A DNA stretch of 64,000 nucleotides from NCBI RefSeq assembly GCF_032999765.1, contig NZ_CP136051.1, forward strand, positions 5,722,501 to 5,786,500. Reading direction: 5' to 3'. A program made the translations under genes and the position numbers. The DNA comes from Imperialibacter roseus (GTDB lineage Bacteria; Bacteroidota; Bacteroidia; Cytophagales; Cyclobacteriaceae). The notes under the pieces were generated by a model. The model made no database searches, was not told the origin of the DNA, and saw only the letters and a list, made by a program, of their open reading frames with translations. The stretch's first letter is position 1. Each line of letters begins with the position of its first letter. Shown piece by piece: positions 16,438-24,571 of the stretch.

Positions 16438-18930
16438 ATGAGAAAAATTTACCTCTTTATTTTGGGCTTTGTATTGGCATCGTGCACAGCCTCCCAGGCC
16501 CCCGTGGCCACTACCCCTGCTTCAGGGGCGAGCGTCGCCTCCGCTACCAAGGACATTGCTGGTTTTACATCAGGGATGGAAAAGTATGAAGGCTTTTTTC
16601 CTTTTTACTGGGACTCCAAAAAAGGCAAAGTATACCTTGAAGTAAACAAACTAAATTTTGAGTTTTTATACATCAGCTCCCTGCCTGCCGGAATTGGCTC
16701 CAACGACATAGGGCTCGACAGAGGACAGCTTGGTGGTGAAAAAGTTGTGAAGTTTGTCAGAAGCGGACCAAAAATACTGATGATTCAGCCCAACTACGAC
16801 TACCGTGCCATCAGCAACGACGCACTTGAAAGAAAGTCGGTGGAGCAAGCATTTGCACAGTCGGCTATCTGGGGTTTTGATGTGCTGGCCGAAGAAGACT
16901 GGTCAGCGCTGGTAGACTTTACCGATTTTCTTCTCAGAGATTCGCATGGAGTAAGTCAGCGACTAAGCAGAGCCAAACAAGGCAATTATAGCCTGGACAA
17001 AAGCAGGTCAATGATTTACACCGAAATGACCAAAAACTTTCCTGAAAACAGCGAGTTTGAAGCCACCATTACCTTCACCGGCACACCTGCTGGGGCTTGG
17101 ATCAGATCCGTGGTTCCTTCTCCGGAAGCCGTAACAGTCAGGATGCACCATTCTATGGTACAATTACCTGACTCAAGGTTCAAAACAAGGGCATTTGACC
17201 CAAGGTCGGGCTACTACGGCACCACTTATATGGACTACGCCACGCCGATTGACGAACCCATCACGAAAAGGACTATCAATCGTCACCGATTAGAAAAGGT
17301 TGATCCCAATGCCGCAGTGAGTGAGGCGGTTGAGCCTATCATCTACTACCTCGACCCAGGCACACCAGAGCCTATTCGCTCAGCGCTGCTTGAAGGAGCA
17401 GCTTGGTGGAACCAGGCGTTCGAAGCGGCAGGTTACAAAGATGCCTTCCAGGTGAAAATGCTGCCTGAAGACGCTGACCCGATGGATGTTAGATACAACC
17501 TGATTCAATGGATCCACCGGTCAACCAGGGGGTGGTCGTACGGAGCATCTGTTGCCGACCCAAGAACGGGCGAAATTATTAAAGGGCATGTGAGCCTCGG
17601 CTCATTGAGAGCACGCCAAGATTTTCTGATAGCAGAAGGGCTTTTGTCTCCGTATGAAGACGGCAAGCCGGTTTCCGATGAAATGATGAAAATGGTGCTG
17701 GCCCGTATCCGTCAGCTCTCAGCACATGAAGTGGGGCACACGCTAGGCATTGTTCACAGTTATGCATCCAGTGTTAATAACAGAGCGTCGGTGATGGACT
17801 ATCCACACCCGTATGTGAAAATGGATGAGAATGGGAATATTGATCTTTCCGAAGCCTATGCGGTTGGCATTGGCGAGCTGGATAAGCAAATAATTAAATA
17901 CGGTTATTCTGACTTTCCCGACGGAACCGACGAAGCAGCGGCGCTTGATAAAATCATCAAAGAAACTTTCAGCAAAGGATTGATGCATATTACCGATCAG
18001 GACTCAAGGCCCGTCGGTGGAGCCCATCCTTACTCCCACTTGTGGGACAACGGCACTGATGCTGCCGACGAACTGAATCGAATGATGGCGGTGAGAAGAA
18101 AAATACTTGATGATTTTTCCGAAAAGACCATTCGCCCCGATGCCCCCATGGCACTGATAGAAGAGGCGCTGGCTCCCATGTACTTGTTCCATCGCTATCA
18201 GGTAGACGCCACATCGAAAGTGGTTGGCGGGCTTAATTACAACTACGCCATAAAAGGAGACGGGCAATTCACTACCAAATACCTGGAGCCTGCCATGCAG
18301 ATGAAGGCATTCGATGCGCTGTTGGCTACGATGACTCCAGAAGCTTTGGCCTTGCCCGAAAAGCTCATTCAGCAAATTCCTCCCAGGCCTTACGGCTATC
18401 CGAGAACGAGGGAAACGTTTGAGGCACGAACAGGTGTTGCGTTTGACCCATTGTCGGCTGCTGAAACTGCCGCCGACCTTACGCTGTCTTACCTGATCCA
18501 CCCGGAAAGAGCGACCAGACTTGTTGAGCACCATGCCCGCAACGCTGCGCAACCTGACTTCAGCGCACTTCTCAACAAGTTGACAGCCAGTACATGGAAG
18601 AAGGCACATCCTGCCGGCTATCATGGAGAAATCATGCGCACTGTCGACAAGCTGGTGATGTACCACCTGATGAACCTCAGTATCAATACCGGCGCCAGCG
18701 ATCAGGCAAGAGCTATTACCTACTTGCAATTGAAAGACCTGAAAAGCTGGATCGATGCAAAGGTGAAGTCTGAAAGTGATTCAGATCAAAAGGCGCATTT
18801 GACCATGGCCTCTGCTCAGCTTGGTCTGTTTTTCGAGAAGCCAGAAGTTGTCAAAGAATACTACAAAGAAACGAAAGCGCCTGACGGCTCTCCTATTGGC
18901 ATGGACGAGGGAATGGCGTGCGGATTTTGA
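16438..18930 (+). CDS. Zinc-dependent metalloprotease lipoprotein (DUF5117/DUF5118 type)
   Basis: The 830-residue product has a lipoprotein signal (MRKIYLFILGFVLASC, Cys16). The extended metzincin-type motif HEVGHTLGIVH is at residues 430-440, giving three zinc His and Glu431 as the general base. Upstream, SGMEKYEGFFPFYWDSKKGKV and VEQAFAQSAIWGFDV are typical of bacteroidotal zinc-dependent metalloproteases with DUF5117/DUF5118 domains. It probably degrades peptides at the cell surface or periplasm. The gene stands alone, followed by a strong hairpin. Confidence 0.92.
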   Translation: MRKIYLFILGFVLASCTASQAPVATTPASGASVASATKDIAGFTSGMEKYEGFFPFYWDSKKGKVYLEVNKLNFEFLYISSLPAGIGSNDIGLDRGQLGGEKVVKFVRSGPKILMIQPNYDYRAISNDALERKSVEQAFAQSAIWGFDVLAEEDWSALVDFTDFLLRDSHGVSQRLSRAKQGNYSLDKSRSMIYTEMTKNFPENSEFEATITFTGTPAGAWIRSVVPSPEAVTVRMHHSMVQLPDSRFKTRAFDPRSGYYGTTYMDYATPIDEPITKRTINRHRLEKVDPNAAVSEAVEPIIYYLDPGTPEPIRSALLEGAAWWNQAFEAAGYKDAFQVKMLPEDADPMDVRYNLIQWIHRSTRGWSYGASVADPRTGEIIKGHVSLGSLRARQDFLIAEGLLSPYEDGKPVSDEMMKMVLARIRQLSAHEVGHTLGIVHSYASSVNNRASVMDYPHPYVKMDENGNIDLSEAYAVGIGELDKQIIKYGYSDFPDGTDEAAALDKIIKETFSKGLMHITDQDSRPVGGAHPYSHLWDNGTDAADELNRMMAVRRKILDDFSEKTIRPDAPMALIEEALAPMYLFHRYQVDATSKVVGGLNYNYAIKGDGQFTTKYLEPAMQMKAFDALLATMTPEALALPEKLIQQIPPRPYGYPRTRETFEARTGVAFDPLSAAETAADLTLSYLIHPERATRLVEHHARNAAQPDFSALLNKLTASTWKKAHPAGYHGEIMRTVDKLVMYHLMNLSINTGASDQARAITYLQLKDLKSWIDAKVKSESDSDQKAHLTMASAQLGLFFEKPEVVKEYYKETKAPDGSPIGMDEGMACGF

Positions 18931-18940
18931 GCAAAAAGAA

Positions 18941-18977
18941 AAGTTCCGGGGTGCGTGGCACCCCGGAACTTCCTTTA
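18941..18977. terminator. Strong hairpin between convergent genes
   Basis: Perfect 14-bp arms AAGTTCCGGGGTGC (18941-18954) and GCACCCCGGAACTT (18958-18971) around a GTG loop. The stem lies between the metalloprotease gene and the end of the PorP-OmpA gene. A-rich sequence on the left gives a T-run for minus-strand transcripts, so it should stop both. Confidence 0.85.
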
Positions 18978-18993
18978 CTCCGATTGTCTTAAA

Positions 18994-20535
18994 CTACCTG
19001 TGAATAATCAATTCAACTCTTCTGTTCTGGCTTCTTCCCTCGGCCGTGTCGTTTGAGCTAACTGGCTCCAATTCTCCTTTGCCTTCTGTTGTGAGCCGCT
19101 CTCTGGCAATGCCTTTGCTCAGCAGATAGGCCTCCACTGCCGCTGCTCGGGCAACAGAAAGTGCCTCATTGGCGGCCTCACTTCCTACATTATCCGTATG
19201 GCCCACAATATCAACTTTCAGCCACGGTTCCCTTTCAAGTCGGTCAGCCAGCTCGTCCAGTTTTTGTTTAAAGTTGGCATTGATGCTTGTTTTGTTGGTT
19301 TCGAAACCTAACTCTTCGGTAATTTTTTCCGGTTTAAAATTCTCAAACTCTACTTGCTCAACGCCCGTTTTTACATCGGGTGAGGCGGCAATGTTGGTAT
19401 CAGCCTCCTCTGTCGGCACATCGGCAGTGCCGGTGTCTGCCGCAGCGGTTTCTTCCACCTTTTCTTTCGGAACAGCCGGTCGCTTTGCCTCGTTGGTAGG
19501 TGAAGGTCGCTTGCTCTTACTCTTCGCTGTTTTCTGTTTTTTCCGTCTTTTGGTTTTTGATTTGGCGGCCCTGGTCACAAGCCCTTTCAACTCGAAGCCA
19601 AATTCAAAGGCACCCTGGTTGGCGGTATTACTCCCATTCGTCGGCACATCGTAACTGACCCCCATGCGAAACTCGTCCCGGCCAAATTGAAATCCGGCCA
19701 AAAAAAGCCCCCCAGACAAATAGGCTCCTTTCAACTCGACGAAACCTTTGCTGGCCAGCATATACCGCCAGTTGATGCCAGCGTTGAGCTGATTGTTTCT
19801 TCCGTTGTAGGTATAAAGCACCTCCGGGTAAAGACTCATCGACCCCGATTGATAAAGTTGGAAACCACCATTGAGCATGAATGAGGTTCGGATTCGGTAG
19901 TCCGAGTCGATAAATGCCTCCCTGGGCTGGTTAATGTCAAAACTCGACAACCCAAAATGGGCAAGCCTGGAGTTGTTCTTGTCTCGCTTTTCCCACTGCA
20001 AACCAATGCTCAACCTACCAAAAGAGCGGCGCAACTCGTCGAAGCTCTCGCCATTGTCAATCGAGCGATCATAACCCCGGTTGGGTATGTATTGTTGGCT
20101 CGTGAAGAAATCGTCGTAGCTGAATTTTCTTGTTTGGGCGAAAAGACCCACGCCAAGAGCCAGCTGCTGGTTTCTGGCTGTGCGCACTTGCATGGCATAG
20201 CTCAGCCCAACTTCCTGTGTTTTAAACGCCTTCCCTTCTCCAGCCTTGTCGTCCAAAAAAGTTACTCCAATACCTCCCAAAGTTCGGCCCCTCCCCGGTG
20301 CAACCAATGGGTAGCTGGCGGACAGTGAGGTACTCTTTATATCGAATTGAGGCCCCGTGTTCTGCTGGCGGTGCACTCCGCCTACCTTCCAGTAATTCCC
20401 AATACCCACCAGCGCCGGATTGACTCGCTGGTCAGTGAAGCCATACTGTGAAAAATTGAATTGTTGGGCCAACATTGTTTGGCCGCAAAGCATCAAAAGA
20501 AAGTAAACTAAAAACCGGAGCCTCCACCTCATCAT
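18994..20535 (-). CDS. PorP/SprF family type IX secretion protein fused to an OmpA domain
   Basis: The 513-residue product has a signal peptide (FLVYFLLMLCGQTMLAQ) and a PorP/SprF barrel of about 300 residues (QFNFSQYGFTDQRVNPALVG, GGIGVTFLDDKAGEGK, MLNGGFQLYQSGSMSLYPEVLY, FQFGRDEFRMGVSYDVPT). A basic linker (KSKTKRRKKQKTAKSKSK) and an acidic, low-complexity stretch lead to a C-terminal OmpA peptidoglycan-binding domain (LGFETNKTSINANF, DIVGHTDNVGS, EGRSQNRRVELIIHR; about residues 395-513). SprF-like proteins are needed for export and surface attachment of partner T9SS substrates with type-B C-terminal domains, and the adjacent gene encodes one. The OmpA part would tie the complex to the cell wall. 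It is last in the sigma factor operon. Confidence 0.88.
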   Translation of the reverse strand: MMRWRLRFLVYFLLMLCGQTMLAQQFNFSQYGFTDQRVNPALVGIGNYWKVGGVHRQQNTGPQFDIKSTSLSASYPLVAPGRGRTLGGIGVTFLDDKAGEGKAFKTQEVGLSYAMQVRTARNQQLALGVGLFAQTRKFSYDDFFTSQQYIPNRGYDRSIDNGESFDELRRSFGRLSIGLQWEKRDKNNSRLAHFGLSSFDINQPREAFIDSDYRIRTSFMLNGGFQLYQSGSMSLYPEVLYTYNGRNNQLNAGINWRYMLASKGFVELKGAYLSGGLFLAGFQFGRDEFRMGVSYDVPTNGSNTANQGAFEFGFELKGLVTRAAKSKTKRRKKQKTAKSKSKRPSPTNEAKRPAVPKEKVEETAAADTGTADVPTEEADTNIAASPDVKTGVEQVEFENFKPEKITEELGFETNKTSINANFKQKLDELADRLEREPWLKVDIVGHTDNVGSEAANEALSVARAAAVEAYLLSKGIARERLTTEGKGELEPVSSNDTAEGRSQNRRVELIIHR

Positions 20536-20545
20536 TAGCCGTGAT

Positions 20546-23065
20546 CTATCTTACGAGGTTAATTTTTCCAGATTTCTTTCCGTTGAGCAGCACCGGGCGG
20601 CCATCGCTATATGTCCCTTCCACACGCCAGTAGTATACTCCGGGAGGCATCTTTTCACCTTTGTGTGTGCCATCCCATCCTTCACTGACAGCCCTTGCGA
20701 CGTCCAACTCCTGGTAGATCAGTCCTCCCGACCTGGCATATACCCGAAAATCGATAGTTGCCGGAACGGTAGAAAGCTGAAGGAAAAACTGGTCGTTTCG
20801 GTTGTCGCCATTAGGAGAAAAAAGGTTCGCTACTCCGCCGAGCTGCCCAACCTCCACCCTGATGTTGAACAGGCGTTCGCAACCTGCGTCATTTTTGACC
20901 AGCACTTGATAATCCGTTGTTTCGTCGGGAGAAACTGTCTGCTTTTGATTAAACGGGTCGTCAAATTCATTAGCAGGACTCCATTCATAAGCCTGACCAC
21001 CGAAGGCAGTGATGTCGGCTGATTCACCGGGAGATATCGTGATCAAAGTATCTGACACTTGCGGATCGAAGAAAGCGATGACGCTCTCGGCTCTGTCAAA
21101 ACAGCCAAACTCGTTGGCTGCCACTACGGATATTGTATCTGCCTGCGTAACAGCGAATGTGAGGCTTGATCCTTCGCCAATAGTGCCCAAAGCCGCCGAG
21201 CTCCAAATAACGTTTGTCCATGTGTCGGGCAGCTCGTAAGTAATTTCCGATTCCTCACATACTTGAACGAGGTCGTCAATATCCGCTGATAGGGAATCCA
21301 GTGGTTTGGTGGTTATGTTATAAACCAACTGCCCGCTCCCGCAATCCGCTACATCGGCAACAGTACCATAAAGCACATCGGCACCAATGGGCGAATAAGC
21401 TAACAAATCTGTCTGGCCAAGAGCACCATACAAATCTGAATACCAGTTTCTTTTGATGCCCTGCTCACCAAATAGCTCCGGTGTACCAGGGCACAGCTCT
21501 ACTGAACTGGCAACCAATTCGGCGTCGCAAATCGCAAAGTTGAATAGTTGAAGGGTTCCTGTGCCGAGCGCATTGTAGGCATTGTCCACCGCAATAACGA
21601 GGAAGAGATAGTTGCCCTGCGCCAAATCATTAAAGTTAAGGTGATCGGCATACAAAGCTTTCCCGTGGTTGGGCTGCTGAAGGCTGAAGGTTTTGGCGCT
21701 CATGTTCGAGTCAAATAAAGCTGCAGTATCAGCATCTGTTAGCAGGACATCATAAGAAAGAGAAGTGCTATCTGTTAATGAATCGAGCGCTGCTTGCCAG
21801 CTTATTTTCACTTCTCCGGCGGCTGTTTGCACGGCAGATTGAGGAAACGGAAGCGACGGAGCCTTATTAATAGAGTCTGCTTGATTCTCAAAAAAGATCA
21901 AGCTCATGCCTTCACGGGCCTGCCTCAACTCTACAAAATCCAGGTTGAAATCCTGGTCCCAATCGGCAAATTCAGTAAGAAGGAGAGAGTCCCGGTAAAC
22001 AGGCTCAGCCTCCGCAAATGCATTTAAGTTGTTGTACCAAAAAACAAAGGTCGAGTCGTTTCGGGAAGCACTTAGCCAAAGATCCGTTTTGCCATCCGAG
22101 TCGAAATCTGCCATATGTGAGGCCTGAATTTTATAGTTACGTAACATACTGTCCTGATCTGCCACTATCCGACCCCCATTGTTTCGGTAAAGAACATTTA
22201 AATCCTCCCCCATGGAGCTTTTTCCTCTCACAAAAACATCAGGCCTGCGATTGCCATCATACTCACCCAAGGCGATCGCCTCTACCTGATGATCCACGGC
22301 CACAAAAAATGACGTATCAGATTCCTGCACAATTTGTTCGTATTCGAAGCCAAAATTGGCAGAATCAACAAACTCAAAGCTGCCGTTGTTTTTATAAAGC
22401 CTGGTAAATGACTGCCCTTGCCTGAAACCTGACAGCAACAAATCTTTTCTGGCGTCACTATCAATATCCAGGGCAAAAAATCCCCCTTCGGTAAAAAGAG
22501 GAAACTCTATCATCAGGTCCTCAAAGCCTGGTGCGGTGCCCTTCAATACTTTAAGTTCGATACTATCTTCATCGTTTCGCCGAGCGATGAGCAGGTCATT
22601 CACAGTATCATAATTCAGGTCTATAAATTGGAATGCCTCCACGGGCCCGTTCAACACTGGTGTTGGAAGCAATTCGAAAGTGAAGTTTTCCCTGGACAGC
22701 AGTACTGAAACAACGGTGTCGGCGCCGTTGACTATACCAGAAAAAGCGAGATCTATTTTTCTGTCTCTGTCATAATCGATTGGCTGTAGCTCTGAAATCC
22801 GGACATTCGGAAAGGAGGCGCTTTGTAGGGTAAACTTCCCTTGTCCTTCATTGAGGTACACCTGAAGTACTCCATTGCCCAGGGTATCGTTGCCATAAAG
22901 TATCAGATCGTAAAGCAGGTTGTTATTCAAATCAACCCACTTCATCGATACATTCTCGATACCGCTTACGCTGAGCGTATCCACTGCTTCAAATGTTTGC
23001 GCCCGGAGGTGACTAAAACAAAGCAACCCGAGGATGCTAAAACCAAGTGCTTTTAGTGTATTCAT
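20546..23065 (-). CDS. Secreted FG-GAP/VCBS-repeat protein with gliding-motility (T9SS type-B) C-terminal domain
   Basis: The 839-residue product has a signal peptide (MNTLKALGFSILGLLCFSHLRAQ). Residues about 25-400 contain repeated Asp-rich FG-GAP-like motifs (DYDRDRKIDLAFSG, DLNYDTVNDLLIAR, DIDSDARKDLLLSG, DFDSDGKTDLWLSA, DWDQDFNLDFVELR), which usually form a calcium-binding propeller. Ig-like regions follow. The last 95 residues (GGVANLFSPNGDNRNDQF through GVYYWRVEGTY) match the gliding-motility-associated C-terminal domain, a type-B T9SS sorting signal. The protein should be exported to the surface with help from the PorP/SprF protein encoded 10 bases downstream. Its role might be adhesion or motility. 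Confidence 0.9.
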   Translation of the reverse strand: MNTLKALGFSILGLLCFSHLRAQTFEAVDTLSVSGIENVSMKWVDLNNNLLYDLILYGNDTLGNGVLQVYLNEGQGKFTLQSASFPNVRISELQPIDYDRDRKIDLAFSGIVNGADTVVSVLLSRENFTFELLPTPVLNGPVEAFQFIDLNYDTVNDLLIARRNDEDSIELKVLKGTAPGFEDLMIEFPLFTEGGFFALDIDSDARKDLLLSGFRQGQSFTRLYKNNGSFEFVDSANFGFEYEQIVQESDTSFFVAVDHQVEAIALGEYDGNRRPDVFVRGKSSMGEDLNVLYRNNGGRIVADQDSMLRNYKIQASHMADFDSDGKTDLWLSASRNDSTFVFWYNNLNAFAEAEPVYRDSLLLTEFADWDQDFNLDFVELRQAREGMSLIFFENQADSINKAPSLPFPQSAVQTAAGEVKISWQAALDSLTDSTSLSYDVLLTDADTAALFDSNMSAKTFSLQQPNHGKALYADHLNFNDLAQGNYLFLVIAVDNAYNALGTGTLQLFNFAICDAELVASSVELCPGTPELFGEQGIKRNWYSDLYGALGQTDLLAYSPIGADVLYGTVADVADCGSGQLVYNITTKPLDSLSADIDDLVQVCEESEITYELPDTWTNVIWSSAALGTIGEGSSLTFAVTQADTISVVAANEFGCFDRAESVIAFFDPQVSDTLITISPGESADITAFGGQAYEWSPANEFDDPFNQKQTVSPDETTDYQVLVKNDAGCERLFNIRVEVGQLGGVANLFSPNGDNRNDQFFLQLSTVPATIDFRVYARSGGLIYQELDVARAVSEGWDGTHKGEKMPPGVYYWRVEGTYSDGRPVLLNGKKSGKINLVR

Positions 23066-23076
23066 GGTCGTTTTTA

Positions 23077-23793
23077 TTATTCTACTTTGAAGGTGAGTTT
23101 AATTGACATCCTGCTGCTGACAGGATAGCCGTTGAAGGAGGCGGGTTTCCATGCAGGGCTTCGTTTGATAATACGGATAGCCTCGTTATCAAAAAGATCT
23201 CCTAAAGACTCGACTATGGAAATGTCTTTGAGCGTGCCATCAACATCCACAGAAAACATCACCTTGACGTAGCCCTGAACGCTGTCTTTTCTTGCCAGCT
23301 CCGGGTAGGTCAGCTCGCTCTCGATAAAAGCATAAAAAAGGTCGAACCCATCCTTTGGCTCGGCATTCAGGTATACATCTTCTTTTTGTACCTGGTTAGT
23401 TTCCTGATTCTCCGATGGTTGCACGTTTTTCTTTTCAGCCGGTGTCGATGTTTTTGGTTTTGTAACCGGCTCTTGTGTTGGAGATGGTGTCTGCATTTGA
23501 TCATCGAGCCTGGTCGCCGGTGCAGCTTCAACTGGAGGGCTTGCCGAGACGGCCTCTTCCTTCACCGGCACCTCTGCCAAAGTTGGTTGTTTGTCGCTGA
23601 CTGAGGGCCTGCCAAGCGTGAGTAAATAAATAATCCCGATAGCCGGAATAACAGCCAGCCCCCACAGCAGCTTCCCGGAATACGCCAGGCCGGAAACCTG
23701 CTTACTCCCCGCCAGCACTGAGTCAAAATCCCTCAGTGAGTGGATTTGTTCTGTACTGATCTCTTGTCTCTTTTTTACAAATTGGTATTTCAT
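23077..23793 (-). CDS. TonB-like protein with a single membrane span
   Basis: The 238-residue product has a 40-residue N-terminal cytoplasmic part (MKYQFVKKRQEISTEQIHSL, basic), one membrane span (LLWGLAVIPAIGIIYLLTL, about 43-61), a Pro/Lys/Thr/Glu-rich periplasmic linker and a C-terminal TonB domain (YPELARKDSVQGYVKVMFSV, VESLGDLFDNEAIRIIKRSPAW). TonB domains carry energy from ExbBD to outer-membrane receptors, though this N-terminus is longer than usual and its gene overlaps the sigma factor gene by four bases (ATGA), the place anti-sigma factors usually occupy. It could be an energy transducer or, more speculatively, an anti-sigma-like regulator. Confidence 0.85.
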   Translation of the reverse strand: MKYQFVKKRQEISTEQIHSLRDFDSVLAGSKQVSGLAYSGKLLWGLAVIPAIGIIYLLTLGRPSVSDKQPTLAEVPVKEEAVSASPPVEAAPATRLDDQMQTPSPTQEPVTKPKTSTPAEKKNVQPSENQETNQVQKEDVYLNAEPKDGFDLFYAFIESELTYPELARKDSVQGYVKVMFSVDVDGTLKDISIVESLGDLFDNEAIRIIKRSPAWKPASFNGYPVSSRMSIKLTFKVE

Positions 23794-24338
23794 TTCACGA
23801 CAAGTTTTTTGACCTCTTTCCTCATTTTTTCCAGCAAGCGATAGCTACGTGTTTTGGCATTGTTTTCGGTAATGTCCAAAATATCTGCCGCCTCCTTAAA
23901 ACTCTTTCCTTCGAAAAACCTCATTTCTATCAACTCCAGATCTTTCGGCTCCAAAGACTCAAGCAACACCGGCAATGAGTTCATCCATACTTCCTGCTCG
24001 CTATCGCCGAATTGGAGTTCCTCCAGCAGGTTGACGCCCATGTAGTCATCGAGCGCTACAGTTCTGTGTTTCTTTCCTGACCTGAAGAAGTCGTAGCATT
24101 CATTCAGCGCAATCCGATACAGCCAGGAAGAAAAAGAAAGGCCCCGAACCTGGTATTTTTTCAAATTGGCCAGGGCCTTATAAAACACTGAAGAGGTTAC
24201 ATCCTTACTAGCCTCAAGCTGGCCAATTCGAGCATAAACAAATCGGAAAATGGGTTCGTGGTACTTCTCATAGATAGGGCCGAACCTTTTGGGGTCTTGC
24301 TTGGCTTGCTCTATAAGTGCGTGTTCGTCCAACTCCAC
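23790..24338 (-). CDS. ECF-type RNA polymerase sigma factor
   Basis: The product has sigma-70 region 2 (FGPIYEKYHEPIFRFVYARIG, then DVTSSVFYKALANLKKYQ and SFSSWLYRIALNECYDFFR) and region 4 (LELIEMRFFEGKSFKEAADILDITENNAKTRSYRLLEKMR). It should direct RNA polymerase to a small regulon, possibly its own operon. The track-length frame begins with a TTG at 24488, but the first 50 residues are not sigma-like. I prefer the GTG at 24338 (VELDEHALIEQAKQDPKRF), giving 182 residues, a usual ECF length. It is the first gene of an operon with the TonB-like, FG-GAP and PorP-OmpA genes. Confidence 0.9.
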   Translation of the reverse strand: MELDEHALIEQAKQDPKRFGPIYEKYHEPIFRFVYARIGQLEASKDVTSSVFYKALANLKKYQVRGLSFSSWLYRIALNECYDFFRSGKKHRTVALDDYMGVNLLEELQFGDSEQEVWMNSLPVLLESLEPKDLELIEMRFFEGKSFKEAADILDITENNAKTRSYRLLEKMRKEVKKLVVK

Positions 24339-24571
24339 TTTTGCGCTGTTTGATTGGTCAGAATTTTGAAACTTTCGGCCCTGTAACGGGGAAGAGTGGA
24401 AAAGATACAGAAGATGAAAAAATATTTTTCCCTGGAAACCGGGATTAGTTGGCACTGAGGTTACAGATGAAAGCAGTTTGATGTACAACGACAGCCACAG
24501 CGCCGCATATTATACCCGCCAGGAACCAGATCTTAATTCAAATGGCTTTTTAACAAAAGGAATATGTTTTT

